64,000 nucleotides of DNA from Enchytraeus crypticus (Eukaryota; Annelida; Clitellata; Enchytraeida; Enchytraeidae): positions 425,001 through 489,000 of the forward strand of contig CAJHZI010000458.1 of NCBI GenBank assembly GCA_905160935.1, written 5' to 3'. The notes beneath the pieces are model-generated. The model ran no database searches and was not told where the DNA came from. It was given only the letters and a program-made list of their open reading frames with translations. The first letter of the stretch is position 1, and every line of letters starts with the position of its first letter. Below are positions 52,555-63,611 of the stretch, in pieces. A program made the translations under genes and the position numbers.

Positions 52555-52660
52555 GCATTTTAGAAATAATCAATCAATCAATCAAGGAGAATTTAGCGCC
52601 AGATTCCTCGCCTGATGTAGGCTCATGTGGAGCTGATCCTGCAAGACTTTGTAAAGAGAC
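52555..52660 (-). repeat. R4 fragment
   Basis: aatcaatcaatcaatcaagg tail, then agattcctcgcctgatgtag and gatcctgcaagactttgtaa, the reverse of R4. Confidence 0.5.
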
Positions 52661-52691
52661 GTTTGTGATAAAAATAACTATTTTGTATATA

Positions 52692-52850
52692 CCATCATAT
52701 CACGGTGGAGTATCTTACCGACATCGCCACTGGCTCCAATCGGTAAGATACTCGACCGCGGATCAGTATGTGAGGAGGTTCAAATCCTGGGCCCGCCCGA
52801 CACCGACATAGCTTTCAAGTGAGGAAACTGACGTCAACGTTAGCCTTTTT
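52692..52850. mobile_element. Inverted pair of SINE-1 pieces
   Basis: 52692-52736 is the 5' end in reverse (ggagtatcttaccgacatcg ccactggctcca). 52737-52850 is a nearly full forward copy (tcggtaagatactcgaccgc, ggttcaaatcctgggcccgc, gtgaggaaactgacgtcaac). They meet at their tRNA-like 5' ends, making a palindrome. Confidence 0.75.
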
Positions 52851-52855
52851 ATAAT

Positions 52856-53045
52856 CGTCCTCTTTCCTTGAATCCCAGTTTATCCCAGGTCGGGATAGGA
52901 ATAGATTATCCACTCGTTTTAGAAAATTGTGTGCAATTTCCGGAGCCTAAGCGCTCACTAACCGAAAGCCTTTCCGACGATGCTTTGGATCTTAGTACGT
53001 CGCCTTTTACGACACGAGCAGTAAGTAGGTTTGTCTATTCATGCG
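52856..53045 (-). repeat. R3 copy
   Basis: cttgaatcccagtttatccc, gcctaagcgctcactaaccg and ttacgacacgagcagtaagt are the reverse of R3. Confidence 0.65.
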
Positions 53046-53180
53046 CAACCCAGACACAACACGGGTATAACTTATATATATATATATATATACTAAATAA
53101 TAAAATCTAATAGTGATTGTAAATATTCTAGACTGTTGTGACATCGCTTTTATTGAGCACTTACTCTTAAATAGAACGTT

Positions 53181-53230
53181 GTCAAATTGGCCTAGTATTA
53201 AGTTAATACTTAATACTAGGCCAATTTGAC
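53181..53230. repeat. Perfect 23-bp-stem hairpin
   Basis: gtcaaattggcctagtatta agt / loop taat / exact complement. It contains AGGCCA words frequent in this genome. Not inside any named element. Confidence 0.9.
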
Positions 53231-53589
53231 ATGAAGATTTGCGGAAAGTATATGTACTTAATAGGCGTTGGCAAGTATAGGAAGATATAATAAAACTTAT
53301 AAAGTACTAAATGGTTTGAGTTATTTCTGGGTGCTGTTATGAAGAATAGCTCGCTTGCTGGAGAATCGCTTGCTGTTCAAATCGCAGTCGAACTGATCTC
53401 TTTAGCTCTTCAGTTTGATGTAGTACTTGATGTGTCATGGATGACTCTAATAGTGTTACAGCTCTCTAATAGTGTTATAGTTAACACTGATTAACGGTTA
53501 ATGATGACGTGGACCATACAGTGTAAGCCACATAATATTATTGGAGCACAATCATGTTTTGATGTCACAATTAGATGAAGAAACTTATC

Positions 53590-54412
53590 GAGCGGATGTT
53601 AACGTCACTGTCATCATCTCCCTAAAGCGATATTAGTGACGGGCCTCCTGCCCAGGATTTGAACCCCACACACACAGGGGCGGATCCAGGAATTTTTTAA
53701 GGAGGGGCCCGAAAATTTTTTGGAGAGTACATTTTCTTGCTTTCTTCGGGACATGTGACACAACCAGACAAATTTCTGTGGGGGGGAGCTCAAAATTTGT
53801 TCACTACTGCGTTCGGCTCATAGAGTGAGTGTATCACCGTACCTTACCTCCCCCCCTCATACCCGTCAGGGGAAAACCTAAAATCCTACATTTGTTTGGA
53901 AAAGTAGGTTAATTTTTCGCCTCTGAGGCAACTCTGCGGATCTCGACGAATTGCAAAATTGACTTAATTTTGGGGGTGGGGGGGGGGGCGTAAGCCCCTT
54001 CCAGCCAAGGCTGTTTGCACTACTGTTACGGGATAGAGTTCATATTTTTTACTTACACCCATTTTTCCTCTAATGCAGTGGTTATGCATTGGTTCAAGTG
54101 AAAATTGAGAGCTTATGAAACGCTCAACATTGTTTTGGACCCCCTTCCATTCATTATACAGGGCTCCTAGTATATCCTAGAAAAAAATCAAGCTATTGGA
54201 ACCGAGTTCTCTGTCGTACCCCCCCCCCCCCCGGGCCACCATCCTAACCACCTCCATTACTAACATATTTTCACATCAAAATTGCCAAAGAAACAATGAA
54301 TATATAGTTTACAAAATTTTATCGGCGGACCTAAGGGGGGCACGGCCCCCCTTAGGTCCGCCACTGCCCACACATACTGATGATCCCCATCAGATATCTT
54401 ACCGACATCTCT
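53590..54412 (-). mobile_element. SINE-1 split by a hAT-like element
   Basis: 53590-53674 carries ggatgttaacgtcactgtca to aggatttgaaccccacac; 54367-54412 carries cacacatactgatgatcccc to atcttaccgacatctc. The two together make the ordinary SINE-1 order. Confidence 0.78.
53675..54366. mobile_element. hAT-like non-autonomous element inserted in SINE-1
   Basis: Termini CAGGGGCGGATCCAGGAA and GGTCCGCCACTG. The flanking 8-mers CACACACA and CCCACACA match at 7 of 8 positions, as expected for an 8-bp hAT duplication. The interior has several G or C runs and no open transposase frame. It shares blocks with 42689-43391. Confidence 0.72.
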
Positions 54413-54414
54413 TA

Positions 54415-55214
54415 TTCTTAAAACACCTTTAGTACTAGATTAAACCTTTAGTGGAATAAACAAGAAAAAACAATATTTGTTTCATTCACACTATTGCATT
54501 CTTTCAGCTCACAACGTCAATACAATCTCTTATTTAGCACAACACAATATAACTAGCTCTATATCTAGTCTCATTACCAGTATGTTTTGTTCTATGAAAA
54601 ATCTTAAAATATAGCTTACATTTACAGTAAAATTCCGTCACAGGCATAGGCAATTCTTCAATTATAACAAGAGAGATAGTGAAATATTATGATTACTAAA
54701 AGCACTCTTGAAAATCCAAAGACTGACCCTTCTACTTTATATCAATTAATTTACACTGTAGTCATTTAATCAGTCAATATAATAATTAAGTTATAAAATG
54801 AAATAAGACATCTCTACAACAGGTGCCATAAACTAATTTCAAATACCAAATGCTTTAAATCTTTAATACATTTCTTCAGTCAATATTTTCTCATATGTTT
54901 TACAAAAAAAAACCATTCATCGTACTGTAACATTAACATTATTTTAAATGAAAGAGAAATTAAGAAGATTCATGATTTTTTAATTTCTGAACTCACATCT
55001 GTGTATTTGTACCCTCTATAGTCTATTATGTATTGATATATTCAAACCCGTTGATTTATATGATAAAATTTCATTTTCCATTGACTTATAGATTGTCATT
55101 TAATGAAGTCAGTAGTTTATTTGTTCAGAAAACAAGAACTCACACAAGATATCTGCAGATTAGTTCTAGGCTCAAGTGGACAACAGTTAAACCTAGTCAT
55201 CATTTCAGCACATG
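54415..55214. other. No gene seen
   Basis: AT-rich intergenic sequence between TRAPPC4 and DDX6. Confidence 0.4.
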
Positions 55215-55605
55215 CATCATAGTCAGATGATTATGACACACAGTCAGATGATGATGACGAAACACATAGTCAGATGATGATGATGAGGACACATAGTCAG
55301 ATGATCATGATGACACACATAGTCAGATGATGATGAGGACACACATAGTCAGATAATGATGATGAGGACACACATAGTCAGATAATGATGATGATGAGGA
55401 CACACATAGTCAGATGATGATGATGATGACAAACATAGTCAGATGATGATGATGACACACATAGTCAGATGATGATGATGAGGACACAAATAATCAGATA
55501 ATGATGATGAAACACATAGTCAGATAATGATGATGAAACACCTAGTCAGATGATGATGACACAAAACAAATAGTCAAGACGATGATGATGATGTGGACAC
55601 TCACA
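55215..55605 (+). repeat. Minisatellite cacatagtcagatgatgatga
   Basis: About 15 imperfect units of acacatagtcagatgatgat with a variable number of gat triplets (one to four), so unit length changes in 3-base steps. Confidence 0.88.
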
Positions 55606-55794
55606 TCATACATCACAGTCATAGTCTGATGATAATGAGAACAAATGCATCATTTTTATTTGATAATTTAAGATAATATGCAAGTCAAGATTATTCTAGG
55701 TGACAGAGACAACACAGTTTCACTATCACATAGACATTCATGCACAGGCTAGTTGAATGGTGTTACTAGGACAAATGAAAAATAACTTTTATGT

Positions 55795-55856
55795 CTCAAA
55801 CGCCCATGACATCATCCTTGTATGAAGAAACGGACGTTAAACCTTTATTGTTAATC
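55795..55856 (+). repeat. ATT-tailed retroposon 3' end
   Basis: cccatgacatcatccttgta then gaagaaacggacgttaaacc and a ttattg tail. Confidence 0.6.
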
Positions 55857-56149
55857 AAAGCACAATTAGAACTGACAGCATGCTGATCCTAATATAACAT
55901 ACAGATGAAAGCTTAAAATTAGTTAAATGGATTCAATATACAGTCTATGAATTTCATTGAGTCCTATAGGTTTTACTTCTTCGCTTACTTTTGGTGTTTT
56001 ATATTTTATACATTTTTATGAACTGATCTACGAAAATTTAATCGCGACAGCAATACAATGGCATTTTGACATACCCAACATAAAAGTTGTTACACGACAA
56101 TTCCTCAACACAAGATTACTTCGACATATACCGCATAGTAAAGTAAACA

Positions 56150-56274
56150 CGCATTATAGTGAAATGATCAACTAGGTTGATATCCATCACTTATAATACC
56201 ACATGTTTAAACCGTTAGGCAATTTAGACCATTTTCCGTATAACCAGTCCAGTGAATGTCCGAGATTTTACTCT
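56150..56274 (-). mobile_element. SINE-2, 3' half
   Basis: acgcattatagtgaaatgat, taataccacatgtttaaacc, aatgtccgagattttactct. The tRNA-like half is absent. Confidence 0.75.
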
Positions 56275-56405
56275 CATAGTGATAATAATGGGATGATAGA
56301 GTCAGATCATCTCGCAGTCACCATCACAACCACAGTGACCAGGCTTCATTCACAGTCAGATGTGACACGACACATTGACACACACATCTGTGTGTCACCG
56401 ACGTG

Positions 56406-56447
56406 TGTCGTATTCACACACGACACATGTCGTGTGTGAATACGACA
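56406..56447. repeat. Near-perfect 20-bp-arm palindrome
   Basis: tgtcgtattcacacacgaca / its complement with two bases between. Preceded by a smaller nested TG/CA palindrome (acacacatctgtgtgt). Confidence 0.88.
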
Positions 56448-56604
56448 GACAAGAATATCTTTTCTTGTCTAAAATGATGTTGGTTATATATTTTTAAATG
56501 GGCTATATATTTTTGGGTGTTCAAATCTCGCCTAGTAACATCTCATTATATCTCTTACAAGCAGCAACACGGACACTAAATAGGCACAAGCCTATACCTT
56601 ATAG

Positions 56605-56610
<6 letters not shown>

Positions 56611-56670
<60 letters not shown>
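56611..56670 (+). repeat. (AT)n microsatellite
   Basis: TA run of about 60 bases. Confidence 0.9.
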
Positions 56671-56671
<1 letters not shown>

Positions 56672-57059
56672 GCGTATAGCTTACATTCCTGTATGCATAC
56701 ACAAGTTAGATTTCATTCACGCAGGTAAAGTGAACCCATATTACGATTCTTCACATTCAATCAGTTATATACAGAAACGATGACAAAGTGCATACACATG
56801 TAACACCCCCCGCCCCCCTCCACTAAATTGTGGCTCAGATTTTTAATGTACTTTTCTCTAATCTAACGCTAAAGCACTACTTTAACAACTAATTCAAGCA
56901 ACCCATTTAGTAGGGACAGAGATTCGCGTATGGCATCTCATTTTGTGTTCCCAGGTGGAATAAAAAGGGGTCATATATTATTCAAATAGTCTGCTCACTA
57001 AAAACACTAAATCCCGATAATCAAAAAGTGAATTATACACTGCACCTTCATAGCTAACT

Positions 57060-57457
57060 ACTCTCTCACACTTTCTCTCTCTGTTTCTCTCTCTCTCTCT
57101 GTTTCTCTCTCTCTCTCTCTCTCTCTCTGTTTCTCTCTCTCTTTCTAGTGCTCTGCAGAATGACAGGCAAAAGACACATTTTTAGCAGTTAAAGCCACAC
57201 TGCAAACTGCACAAGATACCGTTTGAAGTCTCGCTCACAAATAAGCACAACATAGATCAAAAATCATAAACGTTATTAATCTTTATATAGCGCATTGGTA
57301 AAACGCTCACTTGGTCTCTCTCTCTCTCTCTGATGTGCCCGCGATGATGTGCAAGTACTATTACACCACAAATACACTCCCACACGTACACACCAACACA
57401 CCAACACGAAAACTATCTCTTTCCCCTAGCTATCTCACACACACCATCACTCATACA

Positions 57458-57501
<44 letters not shown>

Positions 57502-57562
57502 CGTGTCCGTGTGCAAGTATGACTACAAAACTAATACACACCCTCACCAGTACATCAATATT

Positions 57563-57622
<60 letters not shown>

Positions 57623-57660
57623 ACCACTCCCAGACGCACACTCACACACAGCCACTCACA
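57060..57660 (+). repeat. Cluster of (CT)n and (CA)n microsatellites
   Basis: CT runs at 57065-57145, 57313-57332, 57461-57499 and 57568-57600 and a CA run at 57600-57620. The first ends at ctagtgctctgcagaatgac aggca, a worn LINE A hairpin end. A roughly 200-base block (cgtgtgcaagtatgactac / gatgtgcaagtactattac) is duplicated between CT runs, so the cluster is itself a long tandem repeat. Confidence 0.75.
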
Positions 57661-57664
57661 GACA

Positions 57665-58554
57665 TACACACACAGAGCTAGCATTGCAGATTGAATTCTA
57701 ACACTCCTAACACTAGCATCTAATGTAAAGATATTATATCAACCCACTTCACTGAAATGACTCCGCAATGCTAGCCCTGCGTGGGGCACTCATAAACAGA
57801 AAACTAAACTATTAATTAGCAAAACCAGAAGAATAGCATTATAATTAATTATAAAATAACACAATAATGATGAAATAACATTAACTAGTAATAAGAGCAG
57901 CAACATCCCATAATAATAGTAAATAAACACTATAACATTTTTTACTATATAAGCTAATAATATACAACCATTTACTTCCAATTAATAATTTGCTGTAATT
58001 GCAATAACAATATGAGGAAAATGTTATCCTAGATACACAAATCTTCTTACAAGAGGTAAACAAACTAACAGAAGAGTAGGTTGACTCTTGGCAGGAATTA
58101 GTTAATTCAATGCACTTATAGCCTTGAAGAACTTGTGCAATCGCGCGATTCAAGTATCAAATTCTGCACATGTTTTACGTTTTAAAACTGAAGAATTGGG
58201 AAATTTCGCGATTTATTACTGGCTAGCTAGATTTATTCAACAATTCACATAAAAATAATACACAAATACTATAAGTAATCAATCAATTAAAGAAATAATA
58301 ATTACAAAACTGACCTAAACAGCAATCCCACTGAAATTAGAACACAGTTAGCAATAGGGCTGCTCAATTGAATAACAAAACATAACCGAAAAATCGCTTC
58401 CTGCACATTAACTAAACTTAATAAATGTTACGTTTGATTTAGAATCAAAACAGCTAAGTTAATCTTGTAAGCTCAATACTGCCGTAGGAAAAGCTCCAAC
58501 CAGTCCAACAATCAATCAATCAATATGATGTAGAGCTGTAATTTAAGCATAACA
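57665..58554. other. No gene seen
   Basis: AT-rich, no element or exon recognised. Confidence 0.4.
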
Positions 58555-58555
58555 A

Positions 58556-58712
58556 CACGGCAGTACTAGAGAGACTGCAGGGAGTCAAGTAGTACAAAAG
58601 TACACACTACCACAGTAGTACTAGATAGACTGCAGCGAGTCAAGTAGTACAAAAGTACAAACAGCCTAAGCAGTGCCAGAGAGACTGCATAGAATCACGT
58701 AGTATAAGAATA
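58556..58712 (+). repeat. Three-copy tandem repeat (about 62 bp)
   Basis: gcagtactagagagactgca, gggagtcaagtagtacaaaa and matching segments at 58616 and 58675, with increasing divergence. Confidence 0.75.
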
Positions 58713-59130
58713 GAAGCCACAACTGGTGTAGAAGCTAGACTTCAACAAGTTAGAAGTTTGGCGACCAATTGGTCGTCAACAACACACCAAATGGAAGGAT
58801 GGATGGATGGAAAAGTGGATAGAATGATGAGCAGTATGCCATTCCAATTCCAGACAGGCAGCCTCTGAAAGTGTCACTCAGGGAACTAGACATTAATTAA
58901 ACAATGTTCTATGACATTTTTACATAACAATCATATCTGCAAGGCCACAACCTTGAAACAGGCAGTCAAAAATTTCTTAAATAAATGGAGTTGAACACAT
59001 TAGTAACTTTAATGAAAACCAGTAGTGAGCTGCGTGAGTAAAACTAAGTATAGGTCATCCTACAAAGTTTAGCAAAATTTGCCTAACTCTATAACACTAA
59101 GAAAACTTGCTCATTGAACTGTTACAGGAT

Positions 59131-59180
59131 CTCTCTCTCTCTCTAGAGTTCTGCCAAATGGCAGGTTCAAGGTAAATATT
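59131..59180 (-). mobile_element. LINE A 3' tip with TC tail
   Basis: tctctctctctctagagttc then tgccaaatggcaggttc, a variant of the reverse hairpin end. No coding part left. Confidence 0.5.
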
Positions 59181-59269
59181 CATACTCACTCAGAGTCTGC
59201 TTTCACTCTCAATAAAAAGCGCTGGATAGATCAACAAGTTAATCCCTTCACAAAGGCTATGCCTTAACC

Positions 59270-59410
59270 ATAACATTTGTTGCCTATATATTTGGAAAAA
59301 TATGGCTTCTGAGGTGGTTTCCTGAAGCCTTCCTCAGTTCTTACTCAATCACCTCTTACGACACATGCAGTTAACAGTTCCAATCTTCAGTGTCTCGGAC
59401 ACAACAGGAT
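59270..59410 (-). repeat. GTCGTAAGAGGCGACT-type repeat
   Basis: atatttggaaaaatatggct, gaggtggtttcctgaagcct and cctcttacgacacatgcagt are the reverse of 44845-44990. Confidence 0.6.
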
Positions 59411-59540
59411 GACGGATGACGATATAAAATAGGATACAAATGGGATTTGCCTCAATTATTCCAGAGATTGCCTAAGTCTCAATGTAAAACAAAGCACGCT
59501 ACACGTAGAATTGTAGATACTCTCATAAGATGTATATAAC

Positions 59541-59612
59541 GCAAGAGAGTTAACGCGGTACGAGGCATACAAAAGTCAAGAGAGTTAACGCGGTACGAGG
59601 CATACAAAAGTC
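59541..59612 (+). repeat. 36-bp direct duplication
   Basis: aagagagttaacgcggtacg aggcatacaaaagtc occurs twice in tandem with no mismatch. Confidence 0.85.
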
Positions 59613-59767
59613 TTATGTACCTGAACAACGATGTGACCAACAGCGGCATTAGCTACTACAGTCCTAGTATCACCGCATATGAATCGGCATTAAATTCAAT
59701 TGTAACTGCGATTCTACATTGCATTCAACTAGTTCAGATTGAGCGGACAGAACAAAATCATTTAGCT

Positions 59768-59882
59768 ACAACGGTGGCACGAACGGTTAATTCTCGACAT
59801 AGAATCAACAGCTATGGGGTTCAAATCATCAGATCACCTGTCACCGATTTCATAGCGCGGGATGAATTTAACATCAAAGCAA
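59768..59882 (+). mobile_element. SINE-1 relic
   Basis: acggtggcacgaacggttaa (A box region), tatggggttcaaatcatcag (B box) and cctgtcaccgatttcatagc follow SINE-1. The 130-codon open frame across it is therefore not a gene. Confidence 0.55.
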
Positions 59883-60149
59883 TTCATCAGAGTAATACAC
59901 CCTTGACTTTATATCATACAGTCAAATCCAGTACCTCAGGTATAATTATTGACACAACACAGTCCAAAAGCATTGCGTGGAATTTGTCAACAAGGTTTAC
60001 AGCGTAGCTACAACTGAACACAACCAATGACAGCTTGCAATCTAGTAAATCAGAACAACTCAAATATCTAATGCCCATTTCCTCGCCAAAATATGAGTCC
60101 AGGGAGGACAAGTAGGCAAGCTAAACCGAGCATACAAGTTGGTTATTAA

Positions 60150-60262
60150 TGTACGTTTTCATCTTTAGACTGGTTTTCTGCTTTTCGACTTTGCACCGCC
60201 TTGGATGTTCATTTTGCTCACCGGTTTGATTTGGTACCAACATTATTGGAGCATTATTATCA
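60150..60262 (-). repeat. Solo fold-back unit
   Basis: tagactggttttctgctttt, gactttgcaccgcc, tttgctcaccggtttgattt: the reverse of the internal unit of 2747-4707. Confidence 0.55.
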
Positions 60263-60264
60263 TT

Positions 60265-61440
60265 GCATCAAGAGGGCCACTTGTAAATGGTTATGTAGAA
60301 CAGTTTTGCCGTGTAGATGTTGTACATACATTTATATCCTAGCTCACTTCATATGAGCATCAGACGAACTAACTCTAAATTACTTTCTGTATAGCATTGC
60401 AATAAATCCTAATATAGGCATTACATTAAACCATCTAAGTGGTATTCATGATACCTACAATCGAACATTAAAGTTTGAATTCACTGTGACGTTATGAAGT
60501 CAATATTTAGTGTTAAAGCTATTGACTAACATATTACTCGTTGAGAAAGGCTAAATCGTACGTCATATAGGCCTAATAACGGGGAATTTGATACCGTTCA
60601 GCAAATTCATTATACACACTGTAAATGAATGACATTTTTTAATCTCACAAACAGCTCTACGTCTTGTGAAACAGATAACCATAACATAACAACAAGTTGA
60701 GTGCTACAGTCTTCAATAACATCGAGCACTATTGAGCCAAAATCAAGCCGGCGAGCAAATAAACCATATCACAAAACACAATGAGTTTCATGTGTCAACA
60801 CAACTGAAGCATCCACCGAGTCAACGGTGTATGAAATATGACTAAACCATTGAGTGGTATTCTACATCTCACTAGAGACGTTCCTAATAAAACATCTGGA
60901 CCAGGAACTGAATTAAATTCTCATCAACTAATAGAAAGTGTTCCTGGCATTAAGGCCTTTTTGTCTTTGAAAAACGGTTCATGCTGTCTTCCTTAGCTAA
61001 CCTTCCCCGATGAAACTGAACTTTCCGTAAGTTTATTTCCAGTGTTGAAAAGCATTTGTAAAAACTCTGTCAAAATAGGTCTGCAGCACGGAATTGCCTT
61101 ATACTGTCTTATAATTCTCAACCATCTCGCCGATTGAATGTAAGAAAGTGTACAAATATATTAGCTAACATTAGCAGTCATATATTTATATATTATTATT
61201 CGAGATTTTGTTATGATCATTAATAATATACAATTAGTACCAGTTGTGTTAAATGAAGTATCAAAAGCAATAGCATTTTTCAGCACAGTAACGTGACAAC
61301 CGTTCGATTCGTCACATTTCCATCGCAACTTAAACTATAACTAGCAGTCGATTTACGAATTGCTAATAACAGATGCTTAGCAACAAATTTTCAAGTTACT
61401 TCGCCAGTGAAACGCTAGCATACTTAACAACGATTTCATA
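60265..61440. other. No gene seen; one solo fold-back unit at 60690-60790
   Basis: aataacatcgagcactattg and aagccggcgagcaaataaac at 60715-60770 follow the fold-back unit. Otherwise unassigned. Confidence 0.45.
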
Positions 61441-61795
61441 AGCTGCAAGTGTCAGATACAAGCAGCTGCTAGTGTAAGATACAAAGCAGCTGCTAGTGTC
61501 AGATACAAGCAGCTGCTAGTGTCAGATACAAGCAGCTGCTAGCGTCAGACACAAAGCAGCTGCTAGCGTCAGACACAAAGCAGCTGCTAGCGTCAGACAC
61601 AAAGCAGCTGCTAGTGTCGAATATAAAGCAGCTGCTAGCGTCAGATACATAGCAGCTGCTAGTGTCAGACGCAAAGCAGCTGCTAGCATCAGATACAAAG
61701 CAGCTGCTAGTGTCAGACACAAAGCAGCTGGAAGTGACAGACACAAAGCAGCTGCTAGTATCAGACATAAAGCAGCTGCTTTACTAGCAGCTGCT
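61441..61795 (+). repeat. CAGCTG-rich 23-24-bp minisatellite
   Basis: About 15 units of agcagctgctagtgtcagat acaa. Each contains the palindrome AGCAGCTGCT with an E-box core. It lies about 730 bases downstream of the DDX6 stop codon. Frames across it are repeat artefacts. Confidence 0.9.
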
Positions 61796-61849
61796 CCAGA
61801 ATTAATTGTAAGGGATTTACAAGTTGTTAATCCCAGACAACTTTCTCAT

Positions 61850-62200
61850 TCTCTCCCATTCTCTTCATATCAACATATGAATTTGATATCAAATCATCCA
61901 GCATCCGAAGTCTCGGTCTTCCTCTAACCTTTTTCCTTCCATTCTTCCTTCAATTGCATCTTCTTGTAAGCCATTCCCTCTCAGTATATCAATAGGTCAT
62001 GTGTTGAGATGGAACGGTTTACTAAAGGAGGCAATTGCAGGAAGAATGGTAGGAAAAAAGTTGGAGGAACACCGAGACTTGGGATGGTGGATAATATCTA
62101 ATTAGTATATTGATATGAAGACAATGGCAGATGATATAATATGTGAAGGAGTTATATGCCATGGATCTGCCAATAGGCAGTGAACTAAGAGAGAGAATCA
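61850..62200. mobile_element. LINE A-related inverted pair
   Basis: 61850-61990 is the reverse of a LINE A relative's 3' part (aagtctcggtcttcctctaa, ccttttt-type run); 61990-62200 is a forward copy of the same part (taggtcatgtgttgagatgg, caccgagacttgggatggtg) ending in the hairpin ctgccaataggcag and a GA tail. Their 5' ends face each other. Confidence 0.65.
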
Positions 62201-62204
62201 TAGT

Positions 62205-62527
62205 TACTTAAAAAATGAATTCTCAAGTAGTTATCACTTCATACTTAGTAACACCTGAAGTAATAGCAGATATTACTACGTACAAAACAATCAGTTGTTA
62301 AGCGCCTAGAAACAACTGGTTTCATAACAATATAGCATCCACTCTAACGCTTTCAGCACAGTTACTACGCCACTGCTTTTTAAACAGCACAATTTGTTCA
62401 GTCCTTAGCAACGCTCTTATAACCATTATTCTACCACTTATTCTTGTCACACTTTATAACCATCGCAATACTTTACAATTAATGAGCAACGGCCAAGAGA
62501 AGCTAATGTCTGCTAGAAAATCTTTGA
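62205..62527. other. Presumed 3' UTR/flank of DDX6; nothing else seen
   Basis: Sequence directly downstream of the DDX6 stop on the minus strand. No unmistakable polyadenylation signal. Confidence 0.4.
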
Positions 62528-62750
62528 TTACTTAGCAACCGTTGCCGTGGTATGGCCCGACGATTGACCGTTAGTACTGCTACCGTTGCCATTGGTTACG
62601 CTATCACCGTTAGCTAGGACAACCTCTCCGTTAGAGAATGTGACATCACCCTCTTGCTGAAACTCCGCTACGTACAAGTGCTTGTCGATGACCTTAGGTA
62701 TAGGCTTTATCTCCGTGCACAGTTCTGTCTCTATCTTGTGTAGCGAGAAC
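62528..62750 (-). CDS. DDX6: DDX6 terminal exon
   Basis: Acceptor on the minus strand is TGTGTAG|GTTCTC. Encodes [20 protein letters not shown] to the C-terminal ATVAK, with TAA at 62528-62530. The acceptor is the last unit of a TG-rich satellite. Confidence 0.9.
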
Positions 62751-63557
62751 CTACACATACACGCAGATATACACACACATACACAAGCAGACATACACAC
62801 GTACACATACAGACATAGAGACACAGACACATACAGAGACATACAGAGACATACAGGCACATACAGACATTCAGACACACATACATACAGACATACACAC
62901 AGATATACACAGATACACGCAGACGTATTCATATACACACATAGATATGCACATACATACATGCAGACATATACACACATATATACTCACATATACACGC
63001 AGACATATATACAGACATATAATCATAGATATACACATATATACACACAGACATATACACACATATACACATAGATATATACACACATACACGCAGACAT
63101 ACACAAACATATACACATAGATATACACACACATACACATAGACATATACATACGTATAGATATAATGTACATGTATATATAGCTATATATCGGATATAC
63201 ACATATATAGCTATACAGCTATATATGTGTATATCTATATATAGATATATAGATATGTCTATATATAGATATGTCTATATCTATATATAGATACATAGAT
63301 ATGCACAGATACACACAGACGTATACACACAGATATATACACACATACACGCAGCCATATACACACATATACACACTTAGACACGCAGACATATGCACAC
63401 ATATACACATACATGTCCACACATATACACGCAGACAGATACAAAAATATGCACAAAGATATCCACACATATACACGCAGACATATACACACATATACTG
63501 TACACATAAATATACACACAATGGTAGGTCAGTCAGCTTTAAAAACATATACACAAA

Positions 63558-63611
<54 letters not shown>

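Noticed and set aside
59615-60007. 130-codon plus-strand open frame
   Set aside because: It runs through a degenerate SINE-1 and has no recognisable domain; no splice or conservation support.
61499-61768. Ser/Cys-rich and Ala/Leu-rich repeated frames
   Set aside because: Both come from the 23-24-bp CAGCTG minisatellite read in two frames.
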